A DNA stretch of 64,000 nt from a virus. A program made the translations under genes and the position numbers. Shown piece by piece: positions 58,206 through 64,000 of the stretch. Each line of letters begins with the position of its first letter. The first letter of the stretch is position 1. Location of the stretch: positions 1 to 64,000 of IMG/VR virus record IMGVR_UViG_3300036800_000311; one strand, 5' to 3'. Under the pieces are notes generated by a model that was given only the letters and a program-made list of their open reading frames with translations, was not told the DNA's origin and did not search any database.

Positions 58206-58781
58206 TCACGGCAGGAGGACCCCGATCCCGCCCCAGTGCCCCTCCACGGACGGATCGTAGATCTGGAAGTGGCAATAGCGCTGACGGACCTCCTCCCAGA
58301 GCGGGATCACGTTGTGGGCCTCCGTGTTCTCGTGGGGCATGGCGGTGTCGTGGATCGCGATGACGCCGCCCTTCCGCACGAGCGGCTCGTAGAGCTCGAA
58401 GTCCCGCCGGACGCCCTCGTAGGAGTGATCCCCGTCGATGAACAGGAGCCCGAGGGACTCTCCGCCGAGGACCCCCACGACGCGGTCGCGGGTCTCCGCG
58501 AGGTGCGAGTTGGCGTTGATGAGGGTGTAGTCGACGTCCGAGACGCGCTCCATCCTTCCCTCCAGGACGAAGAAGTCGACGCAGACCAGGTGGCCGGTGG
58601 CCAACTGAGACCAGACCCACATCGTCCCTCCCCGGAAGCCGCCGATCTCCAGGACGTTGCGGATCTCCCGGCCGCGGAGGAAGTCGATCAGCGTCGCCAG
58701 CTCGCGCGACTTCTGCATCGCCTTCCGCCTGCGGATGGCCCGATGGGCCATCCGCTGCGAGGCGGAGTTACGGACCGGCAT
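58206..58781 (-). CDS. Class I SAM methyltransferase (Methyltransf_24/CmcI-like)
   Basis: 191 residues. SAM motif I is NVLEIGGFRGGTMWVWSQL; motif II-like is LVCVDFFVLEG; and LGLLFIDGDHSYEGVRRDFELYEPLVRKGGVIAIHD, in order, is the hallmark of the CmcI/TylF-like group acting on sugars and antibiotics. Second small-molecule or glycan methyltransferase of this region. Minus-strand operon with the transglycosylase-like gene directly upstream. Confidence 0.75.
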   Translation of the reverse strand: MPVRNSASQRMAHRAIRRRKAMQKSRELATLIDFLRGREIRNVLEIGGFRGGTMWVWSQLATGHLVCVDFFVLEGRMERVSDVDYTLINANSHLAETRDRVVGVLGGESLGLLFIDGDHSYEGVRRDFELYEPLVRKGGVIAIHDTAMPHENTEAHNVIPLWEEVRQRYCHFQIYDPSVEGHWGGIGVLLP

Positions 58782-59336
58782 CTACGCCTTGCAGACCCAC
58801 TGGCCCGCGCCGGACCCACCGGCCCAGATCCGAGCGGCGACCGCGTCCTGCTCGGACTTCGGGGCGAGGTACGCGCCCGAGCCAGAGCCGCCGTAGGACG
58901 CCCAGGTCGAAGGGATGATCTGGTAGTAGCCGGACGCGCCCGCCCCGTTCGGAGGGAGGTTCTCCCCGTGCGACTCGCACATCACGATCGCCAGGGGTAT
59001 CGCCCAGTCGCCATAGGGGAGCGGCGGTCGCCTACGTGCCCTCCAGGCCGCGTGCAGCGTCCGCCAGAGCCTTCCGGCGGACCTCGGGGTACTAGGGGGT
59101 CGCTGGCAGCGCGCCATCCGGTGGAGCGCCGCGTAGCTGCCCCGCCGTGGGAGACGAGCGCCGCGGTAGACGATCCGCGCGGCTCGTCGGAACTGCCCGA
59201 GGGTGAAGGTGCGCTCGCAGGAGTGGCGCGAGACCACCCCGACCTGCCGTGCCGACGCGAGCCCCGCGTCGAGGGTCGTCGGAGCGAGTCCGACTGAGAT
59301 GAGGGCGACGGCCGACGCCCGCCTGAGAGACTGCAT
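58782..59336 (-). CDS. Exported transglycosylase-like protein
   Basis: 184 residues. Likely signal peptide at 1-29 (SAVALISVGLAPTTLDAGLASA). Basic linker (LWRTLHAAWRARRRP). C-terminal domain at 105-184, AIPLAIVMCESHGENLPPNGAGASGYYQIIPSTW, has the catalytic Glu in CESHG and the GYYQI turn of Rpf/SLT-type muralytic enzymes. It ends CKA, giving a possible disulfide. Probable endolysin or wall-remodelling enzyme exported by the host system. Confidence 0.75.
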   Translation of the reverse strand: MQSLRRASAVALISVGLAPTTLDAGLASARQVGVVSRHSCERTFTLGQFRRAARIVYRGARLPRRGSYAALHRMARCQRPPSTPRSAGRLWRTLHAAWRARRRPPLPYGDWAIPLAIVMCESHGENLPPNGAGASGYYQIIPSTWASYGGSGSGAYLAPKSEQDAVAARIWAGGSGAGQWVCKA

Positions 59337-59462
59337 GAGTTCGCTCTCGTCCTGCGACCGTTACCGTCGCGGCGTGACTACCGCTAGCTCCCCCTCTCAC
59401 CGGGAGCCGGACGCAGACCGGGGGCTCGCCTCCTTTGCGTGGGGGACCAGAAGGCGCGAAGG

Positions 59463-59993
59463 CTAGCGCGGTGGGCGGCTGGCGGAACGCGCGGCGGCCT
59501 CCGCGAGGCAGAACCCGCAGCGCCCCGACTCGGACGGCTCGATCATCGGGGCGGCGCACTCAACGCAGAGGACGCGCTCCCTCCGAGCGGTCCGGGGGCG
59601 CGTCCGCTGGGCGGCCTGCGGCGATGCTCCGCTTCGGCGCAGCAGGGCGCGGACGGCGTTCGACGTGACCCCGCACGCCTCGCCGATCTCCAGTGGGGAC
59701 TCTCCGTCCGCAAAGCGTCGGAGCACCTCGTCTCGCGACAGCGCGGATCGCTGCTCCCTGGTCGCGCGAGAGCAGGGCTTGCACAACGTCGGAGCCTGGG
59801 AGGCGCCATTGGAGCCGTCGGTCGGCCTCCCGCAGACGCGACACGTACCGCGGTATCGGAGCCTCAAGGCCTGATGCTTCGCTCCGTCTGGATCGGTCAG
59901 CCACATCCCGGCGGTCGAGCGCGCGACGCCCATCTCGGCGGCGATCTCGCGGGCGGTCATCCCCTCCGCCCGGAGTCCCTGGGCGATCCTCAC
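59463..59993 (-). CDS. HTH and zinc-finger regulatory-type protein
   Basis: About 176 residues if started at GTG 59993, just after an 11-bp hairpin; ATG 60137 in the same frame would add 48 residues. HTH 1 is at 12-36 (MTAREIAAEMGVARSTAGMWL). A CxxC pair follows (CRVCGRPTDGSN ... LCKPC). HTH 2 is DGESPLEIGEACGVTSNAVRALL, and a second zinc ribbon is CVECAAPMIEPSESGRCGFC. Two HTHs and two zinc ribbons suggest a DNA-binding regulator or a degenerate homing-enzyme relative. Confidence 0.55.
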   Translation of the reverse strand: MRIAQGLRAEGMTAREIAAEMGVARSTAGMWLTDPDGAKHQALRLRYRGTCRVCGRPTDGSNGASQAPTLCKPCSRATREQRSALSRDEVLRRFADGESPLEIGEACGVTSNAVRALLRRSGASPQAAQRTRPRTARRERVLCVECAAPMIEPSESGRCGFCLAEAAARSASRPPR

Positions 59994-60006
59994 GCTCTCG
60001 CGACGA

Positions 60007-60035
60007 CAGAGTCCGCCAGACGACGGCGGACTCTG
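60007..60035 (-). promoter_or_regulatory. 11-bp perfect hairpin upstream of HTH gene
   Basis: CAGAGTCCGCC (60007-60017) and GGCGGACTCTG (60025-60035) with a seven-base loop, located between an 18-codon leader frame and GTG 59993. No T-run follows. May control translation or be an operator. Confidence 0.5.
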
Positions 60036-60049
60036 AGCGTAGCCTGGCT

Positions 60050-60106
60050 CTAACTGCTGCGGATGGCTCGCATCGGAGCGCTGCCGCGGATCACGCGCTT
60101 GATCAT
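60050..60106 (-). CDS. Possible 18-residue leader peptide
   Basis: ATG 60106 lies six bases after AAGGAGG, one of the best ribosome-binding sites in the window, and the frame ends at TAG after 18 basic residues (MIKRVIRGS...). It is in a different frame from the HTH gene and ends just before the hairpin. Confidence 0.4.
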   Translation of the reverse strand: MIKRVIRGSAPMRAIRSS

Positions 60107-60327
60107 CACCCACCTCCTTCCCCTGCGTCGAGTGCATAGGGCCAAGGCTAGCGCCTGGTGCGCCACGGCCTCGCCACTCGCGAGACTCGCTGGGGATGCG
60201 CCGAGCGGCGAGGCCGAGCGCGGGTCGGAGGGTACCCACTAGGCATTCCTCCTACGCGCCCGTATAGTTCTCCGCAAGCCATCCGGTCGCCGAGCCCTCT
60301 CTCCCGGCGATCAGGGGCCAGAGGGAG

Positions 60328-60367
60328 GGACGCTTCGGCGTCCGTTGTCCGCGGAATGCCGAAGCGT
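60328..60367 (+). promoter_or_regulatory. Mutually exclusive RNA hairpins
   Basis: GGACGC-TTCG-GCGTCC (60328-60343) is a tight stem with a stable TTCG loop. The same bases ACGCTTCGGC (60330-60339) can instead pair with GCCGAAGCGT (60358-60367). It lies about 50 bases before a small plus-strand gene, so a switch-like leader is possible. The rest of 60138-60415 shows nothing recognisable. Confidence 0.4.
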
Positions 60368-60415
60368 TCCCCCGCGCCCTAAAGGCATCCTCGCGGGCGG
60401 CCGATACCCGGGGTC

Positions 60416-60565
60416 ATGAGAACCTCAGACCATCAGCCACCACGGATCACCACCCCGATGCACGTCCTCGCCTGGCAGGTCCTTCACGGACCCGCGGATC
60501 AGGTCGGCGCGTTCGCCGACGCGCTCGCGCAGCTCGTCCTAGAGGCCGGAGAGGCGGCGGGATAG
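60416..60565 (+). CDS. Small hypothetical protein
   Basis: 49 residues, ATG to TAG. Pro/His-rich start, then an amphipathic helix (VLAWQVLHGPADQVGAFADALAQLVLEAGE). No family and no strong ribosome-binding site (CGGGG seven bases upstream). Confidence 0.4.
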   Translation: MRTSDHQPPRITTPMHVLAWQVLHGPADQVGAFADALAQLVLEAGEAAG

Positions 60566-60698
60566 CCTCACGAGGTAACCCCTTGGCGTACGTACTTCTA
60601 TCCCGAAAGGGCGGTAGCGGCCTCCCGAGTCATCGTCCCTCGGGCTTCTGTAACCGAATCCCTACTACGGACGCGAAGTTCCTACCTCGTTACGCTTG

Positions 60699-60863
60699 CT
60701 ACCCCAGGTCGAGTGATCGGTCCGCGCGCCAGTGTTGCCGCTCGTCCGGCCCGAGCTCGATCCAGTCGCGTGCTGATATCCGCCGTAAGTGACTGCCTGT
60801 AGCCGCGCTGACGGTCCGCTGGGTCTGTTCGGAAAGTGGTCCCCCGGCCGTTCCTAGCGCCAC
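60699..60863 (-). CDS. Small hypothetical protein downstream of HNH gene
   Basis: 54 residues from GTG 60863, overlapping the HNH gene end by 10 bases. The second half reads naturally (RRISARDWIELGPDERQHW). The GAGGAGG site touches the start codon, which is too close, so the start is doubtful. Bases 60566-60698 to its left show no gene. Confidence 0.3.
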   Translation of the reverse strand: MALGTAGGPLSEQTQRTVSAATGSHLRRISARDWIELGPDERQHWRADRSLDLG

Positions 60864-61303
60864 CTCCTCTTCTGGACGCGCTGGTTATTCTGACGTGAAC
60901 TTCTCGTCTTCTGGAGGCGACTAGTCATTGCTACCGCCTGCGACTTCGTCATGCGGTCGTGCGGCACTCCGCCGAGTTTGATGATGTACGTGATCTGCTT
61001 CGGAGTGGCTAGTCCCTTGGGCGAGGCGACCTTCGGGGCGTTCTCGCGCCTGCTAGGACCGCGTTCACGATGGAAGAGTTCGTGGCAGTGGCGACAAAGG
61101 ACCGTCAGGTCGGCTGGTCGCTCGTTTCCTAACCGTTCGTAGGTCCGATGATGGACGTCGAGCTTGCGGTTCGAGTTGCAGACCTGGCAACGATTCTCGG
61201 CGCGTAGCAGCGCCTGGGCACGGACCCCTCGCCAGTGGTCCGAGGTGAGGTATTCACTCCGGTACCTTCGCTGCGCTTCCGTAGGGTCGACGGAAGCGCT
61301 CAT
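60854..61303 (-). CDS. HNH endonuclease
   Basis: 149 residues. HNH core at about 38-80: CQVCNSNRKLDVHHRTYERLGNE ... LCRHCHELFH, with the paired Cys and HH. C-terminal 60 residues hold a helical segment (TPKQITYIIKLGGVPHDRMTKSQA) seen on some phage HNH proteins. No ribosome-binding site at ATG 61303. A consensus TATAAT on the minus strand (61337-61342) lies upstream. Less GC-rich than the surroundings, consistent with a mobile gene. Confidence 0.8.
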   Translation of the reverse strand: MSASVDPTEAQRRYRSEYLTSDHWRGVRAQALLRAENRCQVCNSNRKLDVHHRTYERLGNERPADLTVLCRHCHELFHRERGPSRRENAPKVASPKGLATPKQITYIIKLGGVPHDRMTKSQAVAMTSRLQKTRSSRQNNQRVQKRRWR

Positions 61304-61336
61304 ACGGTATGCTTGGGGGGCGTCCTCACAACGCGA

Positions 61337-61374
61337 ATTATACGCCCCGGGTGGCCCAGAGTCCCCGGGGCGTA
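61337..61374 (-). promoter_or_regulatory. TATAAT -10 box with adjacent 10-bp inverted repeat
   Basis: Minus-strand TATAAT (plus-strand ATTATA 61337-61342) overlaps the left arm of a perfect inverted repeat, TACGCCCCGG (61341-61350) and CCGGGGCGTA (61365-61374). The repeat could be an operator over the promoter of the HNH gene. No TTGACA-like box at the usual distance. Confidence 0.45.
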
Positions 61375-61444
61375 CTTATTCCCCGGCTCCCGAGCCTGGC
61401 GGGGCGCTTTGCTTTGGGTGACCGGGTGCTCGCCGCTCCGGACG

Positions 61445-61453
61445 GTATACTAC
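61445..61453 (+). promoter_or_regulatory. GTATACTAC promoter-like element
   Basis: GTATACTAC, nine bases identical to the divergent-promoter element, 30 bases before the small gene at 61484. TATACT at 61446-61451 could be a -10 box. Confidence 0.45.
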
Positions 61454-61483
61454 GCCGCGATATGAGCGACCCCAGGAGGCAGC

Positions 61484-61630
61484 ATGGGACTAGATGGACC
61501 CAGCCGCAGAATCGTGTACGAGCCGGTAGAGGAGCCGAGCACCGAGCCGCGAGGGCCATCGACGCCGGAGTCCGAGCCCGAGCGCACTCCTACGTCCCCG
61601 TCCCGAGAGCGCGACCCCGTCTCGGCGTAG
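61484..61630 (+). CDS. Small Pro/Glu-rich protein
   Basis: 48 residues, ATG four bases after AGGAGG. Composition is Pro/Glu/Ser-rich (VYEPVEEPSTEPRGPSTPES), probably disordered. A longer frame from ATG 61462 that runs into the next gene looks like noise here, so this frame is preferred. Confidence 0.5.
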   Translation: MGLDGPSRRIVYEPVEEPSTEPRGPSTPESEPERTPTSPSRERDPVSA

Positions 61631-61644
61631 GCCTGTTCCGGGAG

Positions 61645-62483
61645 ATGGCGAAGGTCTCCGAGGCGGTGTTGCAGATGACGTTGACGTTCTCCGTCAGCAC
61701 CCGCGAGATGTCCGAGGTGATGGCCGCCCTGTCGGCGACCATCTACGGCTCGGGCGGTGCGATCCCCGTCCGGCGGGAGGTCGAGGTCGTCGGCACCGTG
61801 GAGTTCGAGGACCCGCCGCCAGTTCGTCGCGCGGGGAAGGCGATCGGCTACCGCTGGTGGACGCTGGACGGGTACCGGCTGATGTCGGCGAACGCCGTGA
61901 TGAGGAAGTACTGGGAGATCGGCCCGAACGAGGCGGTCTGTCACTTCTCGGAGTACGCGGCCCTCGGGACGCTCCGGGTCACGGCTCGCGGCGGCGCTCC
62001 CCCCGGCCACGAGGCCCCGCACCCGGACTGCGAGTGCGGTCTCTACGCCTGGTACGACGTCCCGAGCCACCCGGAGCGGGCGGTCACGGCGCTGAGCTCG
62101 GTCATCTACGGAGCACCGCCAGCCGACGCCTCGCTCCGCGTCTACGGGGCGGTCACACGGCGTGGGGTCCGATCGACGCCCACCCGACGGGCTTCCGCTC
62201 GCGGTTCGCGGAGGCGGTCGTCCTCGCGTACGACCCGGATCAGCCCTATCGGCACGTCGTCCGCGTCCAGGCCATCGCGTCGGAGATGGGCGTCCCCTGC
62301 GTCGAGCTCGAGGATCTCCGGGCGGCCGCGGCGGACCACGGCGAGGAGATCCCGGTCGACCTGCGCCCCTTGGAAAGTCATATCGTTGCGGATCTTCGAG
62401 CGTACGCTCAGACGTACGCCCAGGCGACCAACCCACACATGGCCCGTTCGGCCCATGGCAACCCGCTCTGGCAGATGCCTTGA
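61645..62483 (+). pseudogene. Conserved hypothetical protein, split by a frameshift near 62150
   Basis: From ATG 61645 the protein reads well to about 62154 (YRWWTLDGYRLMSANAVMRK ... CECGLYAWYDVP ... ASLRVYGAV). The natural continuation then lies in the -1 frame (TAWGPIDAHPTGFRSRFAEA ... VRVQAIASEMGVPCVELEDL ... NPLWQMP) and ends at 62483. An extra AC in GGTCACACGG would explain it. The joined protein resembles a common actinobacterial/phage family with a CxCGLYA motif and a later AWGxxxxHxxGFR motif, function unknown. Mutation, sequencing error or programmed shift are all possible. Confidence 0.5.
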
Positions 62484-62562
62484 GCGGAGCGCGCCGCTCT
62501 CCCCGCTACGCTTCGCCTCTCGGGGCCGACGCCTGCCAAGACACCTCGGCCCCGACCGCCCT

Positions 62563-62595
62563 CGACCCGCCGCCCCCGGGTCGGGGGCTTTTTTT
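62563..62595 (+). terminator. Rho-independent terminator
   Basis: Stem GCCCCC (62572-62577) / GGGGGC (62583-62588) followed by seven T (62589-62595). An alternative CGACCCG/CGGGTCG stem overlaps it. It ends the preceding gene and precedes the methyltransferase promoter. Confidence 0.7.
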
Positions 62596-62621
62596 GTTCC
62601 GGCCGCGACGGCTAGTATACT
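62594..62621 (+). promoter_or_regulatory. Promoter of DNA methyltransferase gene
   Basis: TTGTTC (62594-62599), 16 bases, then TATACT (62616-62621) inside TAGTATACTGC, the reverse-orientation version of the element at the divergent promoters. Expected start about 62628, so the leader before ATG 62639 is very short and no Shine-Dalgarno is seen. Confidence 0.5.
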
Positions 62622-62638
62622 GCTGGGTATGGACGCTG

Positions 62639-64000
62639 ATGGTCGATGAGCTCGTCTTCGGATCCTGCTTCTCGGGCGTCGGGGGCATCGACCTCGGACT
62701 CGAGCGAGCGGGGATGCGAGTCGCCTGGCAGTGCGAGTCCGATCCCTGGAGACGAGGGATCCTCGCCCGGCACTGGTCCGGAGTCCCCTGCTACGAAGAT
62801 ATCCGCGTGCTCGCTCGCGATTCGGGGGCGCGAGGGCGGAGCGCAGGCCGAGGTAGCGGACCTGCCGAGCCTGCGAGCGTCGGCTGGGGGTTCCAGTCGG
62901 GCGATGGTCTTCAATCCGCGAGTAGAAGGGAGCAAACCACGAATGGGGATCTCCGGGGAAGTAGTGAGCACGCTTCATGTCGGTCAGATCCCGGGTTCGT
63001 TGACCTCCTCGCAGGCGGCGTCCCATGCCAGGACTGGAGCGTCGCGGGTCGACGGAGGGGCCTCGCTGGGGGACGATCCGGCCTCTTCTTCGAGTTCGCC
63101 CGAGTCGCAGATGAGCTTGTTCGGCCCGCTGGATTCGTTCTCTTCGAGAACGTCCCGGGTCTCCTCTCCGCCTGCTCCTGTCAGGGATGCCGAGACCTGG
63201 GCGAGCTTCTACGAGTCCATCAGCGCGGACGGGGGGGGGCTGTCGTCGATGCCGGACGAGATCCTGGTCCTGGCCTCTTTGAGGATTCCCTGGGCGATGG
63301 TCCCGTCGATCCGCGCGGCTGTCCGTGTCGCCGCTGCGACGAGGCCCGGCGCCTCCGCTCCGAGCACGCGGGGACGGACTTCTGGGTGGTCCTGTCCACG
63401 CTTGGGAACCTCGGGTTTCACGACCTCGCCTGGCGAGTGCTGGACAGTCGGCACTTCGGAGTTCCCCAGCGGAGGAGGCGAGTCTTCGTCCTTGCCCGAC
63501 GTGCTCGTGGGCGATCCTGCTGCGAGATTCTCCTTGAGTCCGAGGGCGGCGCGGGGGATCCTGCGCCGCGCGGAGAAGAGGGGCCGCGAGTTGCCGCGAG
63601 CCTTGCGAGCGGCTCTCACGGACCTGGCGTGAGCGCGCCGGGGCGACGGCAGGAGGATGACGTGAACATCGTCGCGAGTTCGATTCAGCGCTCTGGCCCC
63701 CCAGGTTCGCGCCGAGAGGACGAGTCGTCGCTCGTCTTCGGCGTGGATGTGTCGGCCACCCTCAAGGGCCATCGCGGGAAGGGCGGCGGGGGACTTGGCC
63801 CGGAGGAGACGCTGGTCTCCCATACGCTGACCTCGGGCGGATTCGACGCGAGTGAGGACGGTAGCGGCCGCGGCACTCCGCTAGTCGCCTCGGTCTCGGA
63901 GAACCAGCGGGGCGAGGTCCTGGAGACCGACTACGCCCACCAACTCACGACCGGCGGCGGGAAGCCTGGTCAGGGATTCTCGGCGGCTCGGATCGGATCG
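62639..64000 (+). CDS. dcm: DNA (cytosine-5-)-methyltransferase, C-terminal part beyond window
   Basis: At least 453 codons, still open at the window end. Motif I: FGSCFSGVGGIDLGLERAG. Motif IV with catalytic Cys: GGVPCQDWSVAGRRRGL. Motif VI: FENVPG. Motif VIII: QRRRR. A Cys-rich segment lies after motif VI (CSCQGC ... CPCRRC). Between ARD (motif III region) and motif IV there is an unusual Gly/Ser/Arg-rich insert of about 60 residues. After motif VIII a Gly/Ser-rich target-recognition region (SHTLTSGGFDASEDG, LTTGGGKPGQG) is typical of phage enzymes. It methylates phage DNA, probably to evade host restriction. Confidence 0.9.
   Translation, partial: MVDELVFGSCFSGVGGIDLGLERAGMRVAWQCESDPWRRGILARHWSGVPCYEDIRVLARDSGARGRSAGRGSGPAEPASVGWGFQSGDGLQSASRREQTTNGDLRGSSEHASCRSDPGFVDLLAGGVPCQDWSVAGRRRGLAGGRSGLFFEFARVADELVRPAGFVLFENVPGLLSACSCQGCRDLGELLRVHQRGRGGAVVDAGRDPGPGLFEDSLGDGPVDPRGCPCRRCDEARRLRSEHAGTDFWVVLSTLGNLGFHDLAWRVLDSRHFGVPQRRRRVFVLARRARGRSCCEILLESEGGAGDPAPRGEEGPRVAASLASGSHGPGVSAPGRRQEDDVNIVASSIQRSGPPGSRREDESSLVFGVDVSATLKGHRGKGGGGLGPEETLVSHTLTSGGFDASEDGSGRGTPLVASVSENQRGEVLETDYAHQLTTGGGKPGQGFSAARIGS

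Noticed and set aside
60583-60700. Possible tRNA or structured RNA in an A/T-richer stretch
   Set aside because: I could not fold a cloverleaf on either strand, and there is no T-loop consensus in a suitable position.
62646-63632. Long Ser/Pro-rich plus-strand frame of 328 codons
   Set aside because: It overlaps the cytosine methyltransferase in another frame; the methyltransferase frame has all catalytic motifs and this one has none.

Overview
The window is 64 kb of a large, GC-rich, tailed double-stranded DNA phage. The gene order is that of a virion: a MuF-like head protein, prohead protease/scaffold, decoration protein, major capsid protein, head-tail joining proteins, tail tube, tail-assembly chaperones with a -1 frameshift, a 2082-codon tape measure and minor tail proteins. 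Terminase and portal are not visible and presumably lie before position 1; no integrase, repressor or replication gene was recognised. Strong GGAGG ribosome-binding sites, frequent GTG starts and ATGA/GTGA start-stop overlaps point to an actinobacterial host. The exported proteins, with long Arg/His/Val-rich basic stretches after the signal peptide, remind me of Thermoleophilia/Solirubrobacterales. That host guess is inference.

Layout. 1-4.5 kb: MuF-like protein interrupted by an intein, then a tail-spike-like protein. 4.5-7.8 kb: small genes and a phage sigma factor. 7.8-20 kb: head genes, with an HNH homing endonuclease gene after the capsid gene, a 2H-phosphoesterase protein, and a protein of about 31 tandem 20-residue repeats. 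20.4-27.5 kb: a tightly coupled glycosylation island (five glycosyltransferase genes, a methyltransferase, a stand-alone JAMM-domain gene and several very small genes). 27.5-44.5 kb: head-tail joining and tail genes, with two more HNH genes. 44.5-49.3 kb: membrane, exported and enzyme genes (GH25-like lipoprotein, papain-like protease, holin-like protein, phospholipase D-like protein), probably lysis plus accessory functions. 49.5-55.3 kb: a leftward operon of about 18 small overlapping genes, mostly of unknown function. 55.4-64 kb: mixed-strand accessory genes (two methyltransferases for small molecules or glycans, a transglycosylase-like exported protein, two HNH genes, HTH/zinc regulators) and a DNA cytosine-C5 methyltransferase running off the end.

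The most unusual element is at 524-1588. The intein in the MuF-like gene carries its presumed homing endonuclease gene on the opposite strand (569-1528, with its own GGAGG site and GTG start), so nearly 1 kb is open and apparently coding on both strands. Also notable are a palindromic CAGTATACTAC element in both divergent promoter regions and near two later genes, the repeat protein beside a glycosyltransferase island, and two short genes that look frame-disrupted. No tRNA, CRISPR array or insertion sequence was recognised. No stretch over 300 bases lacks a candidate gene.
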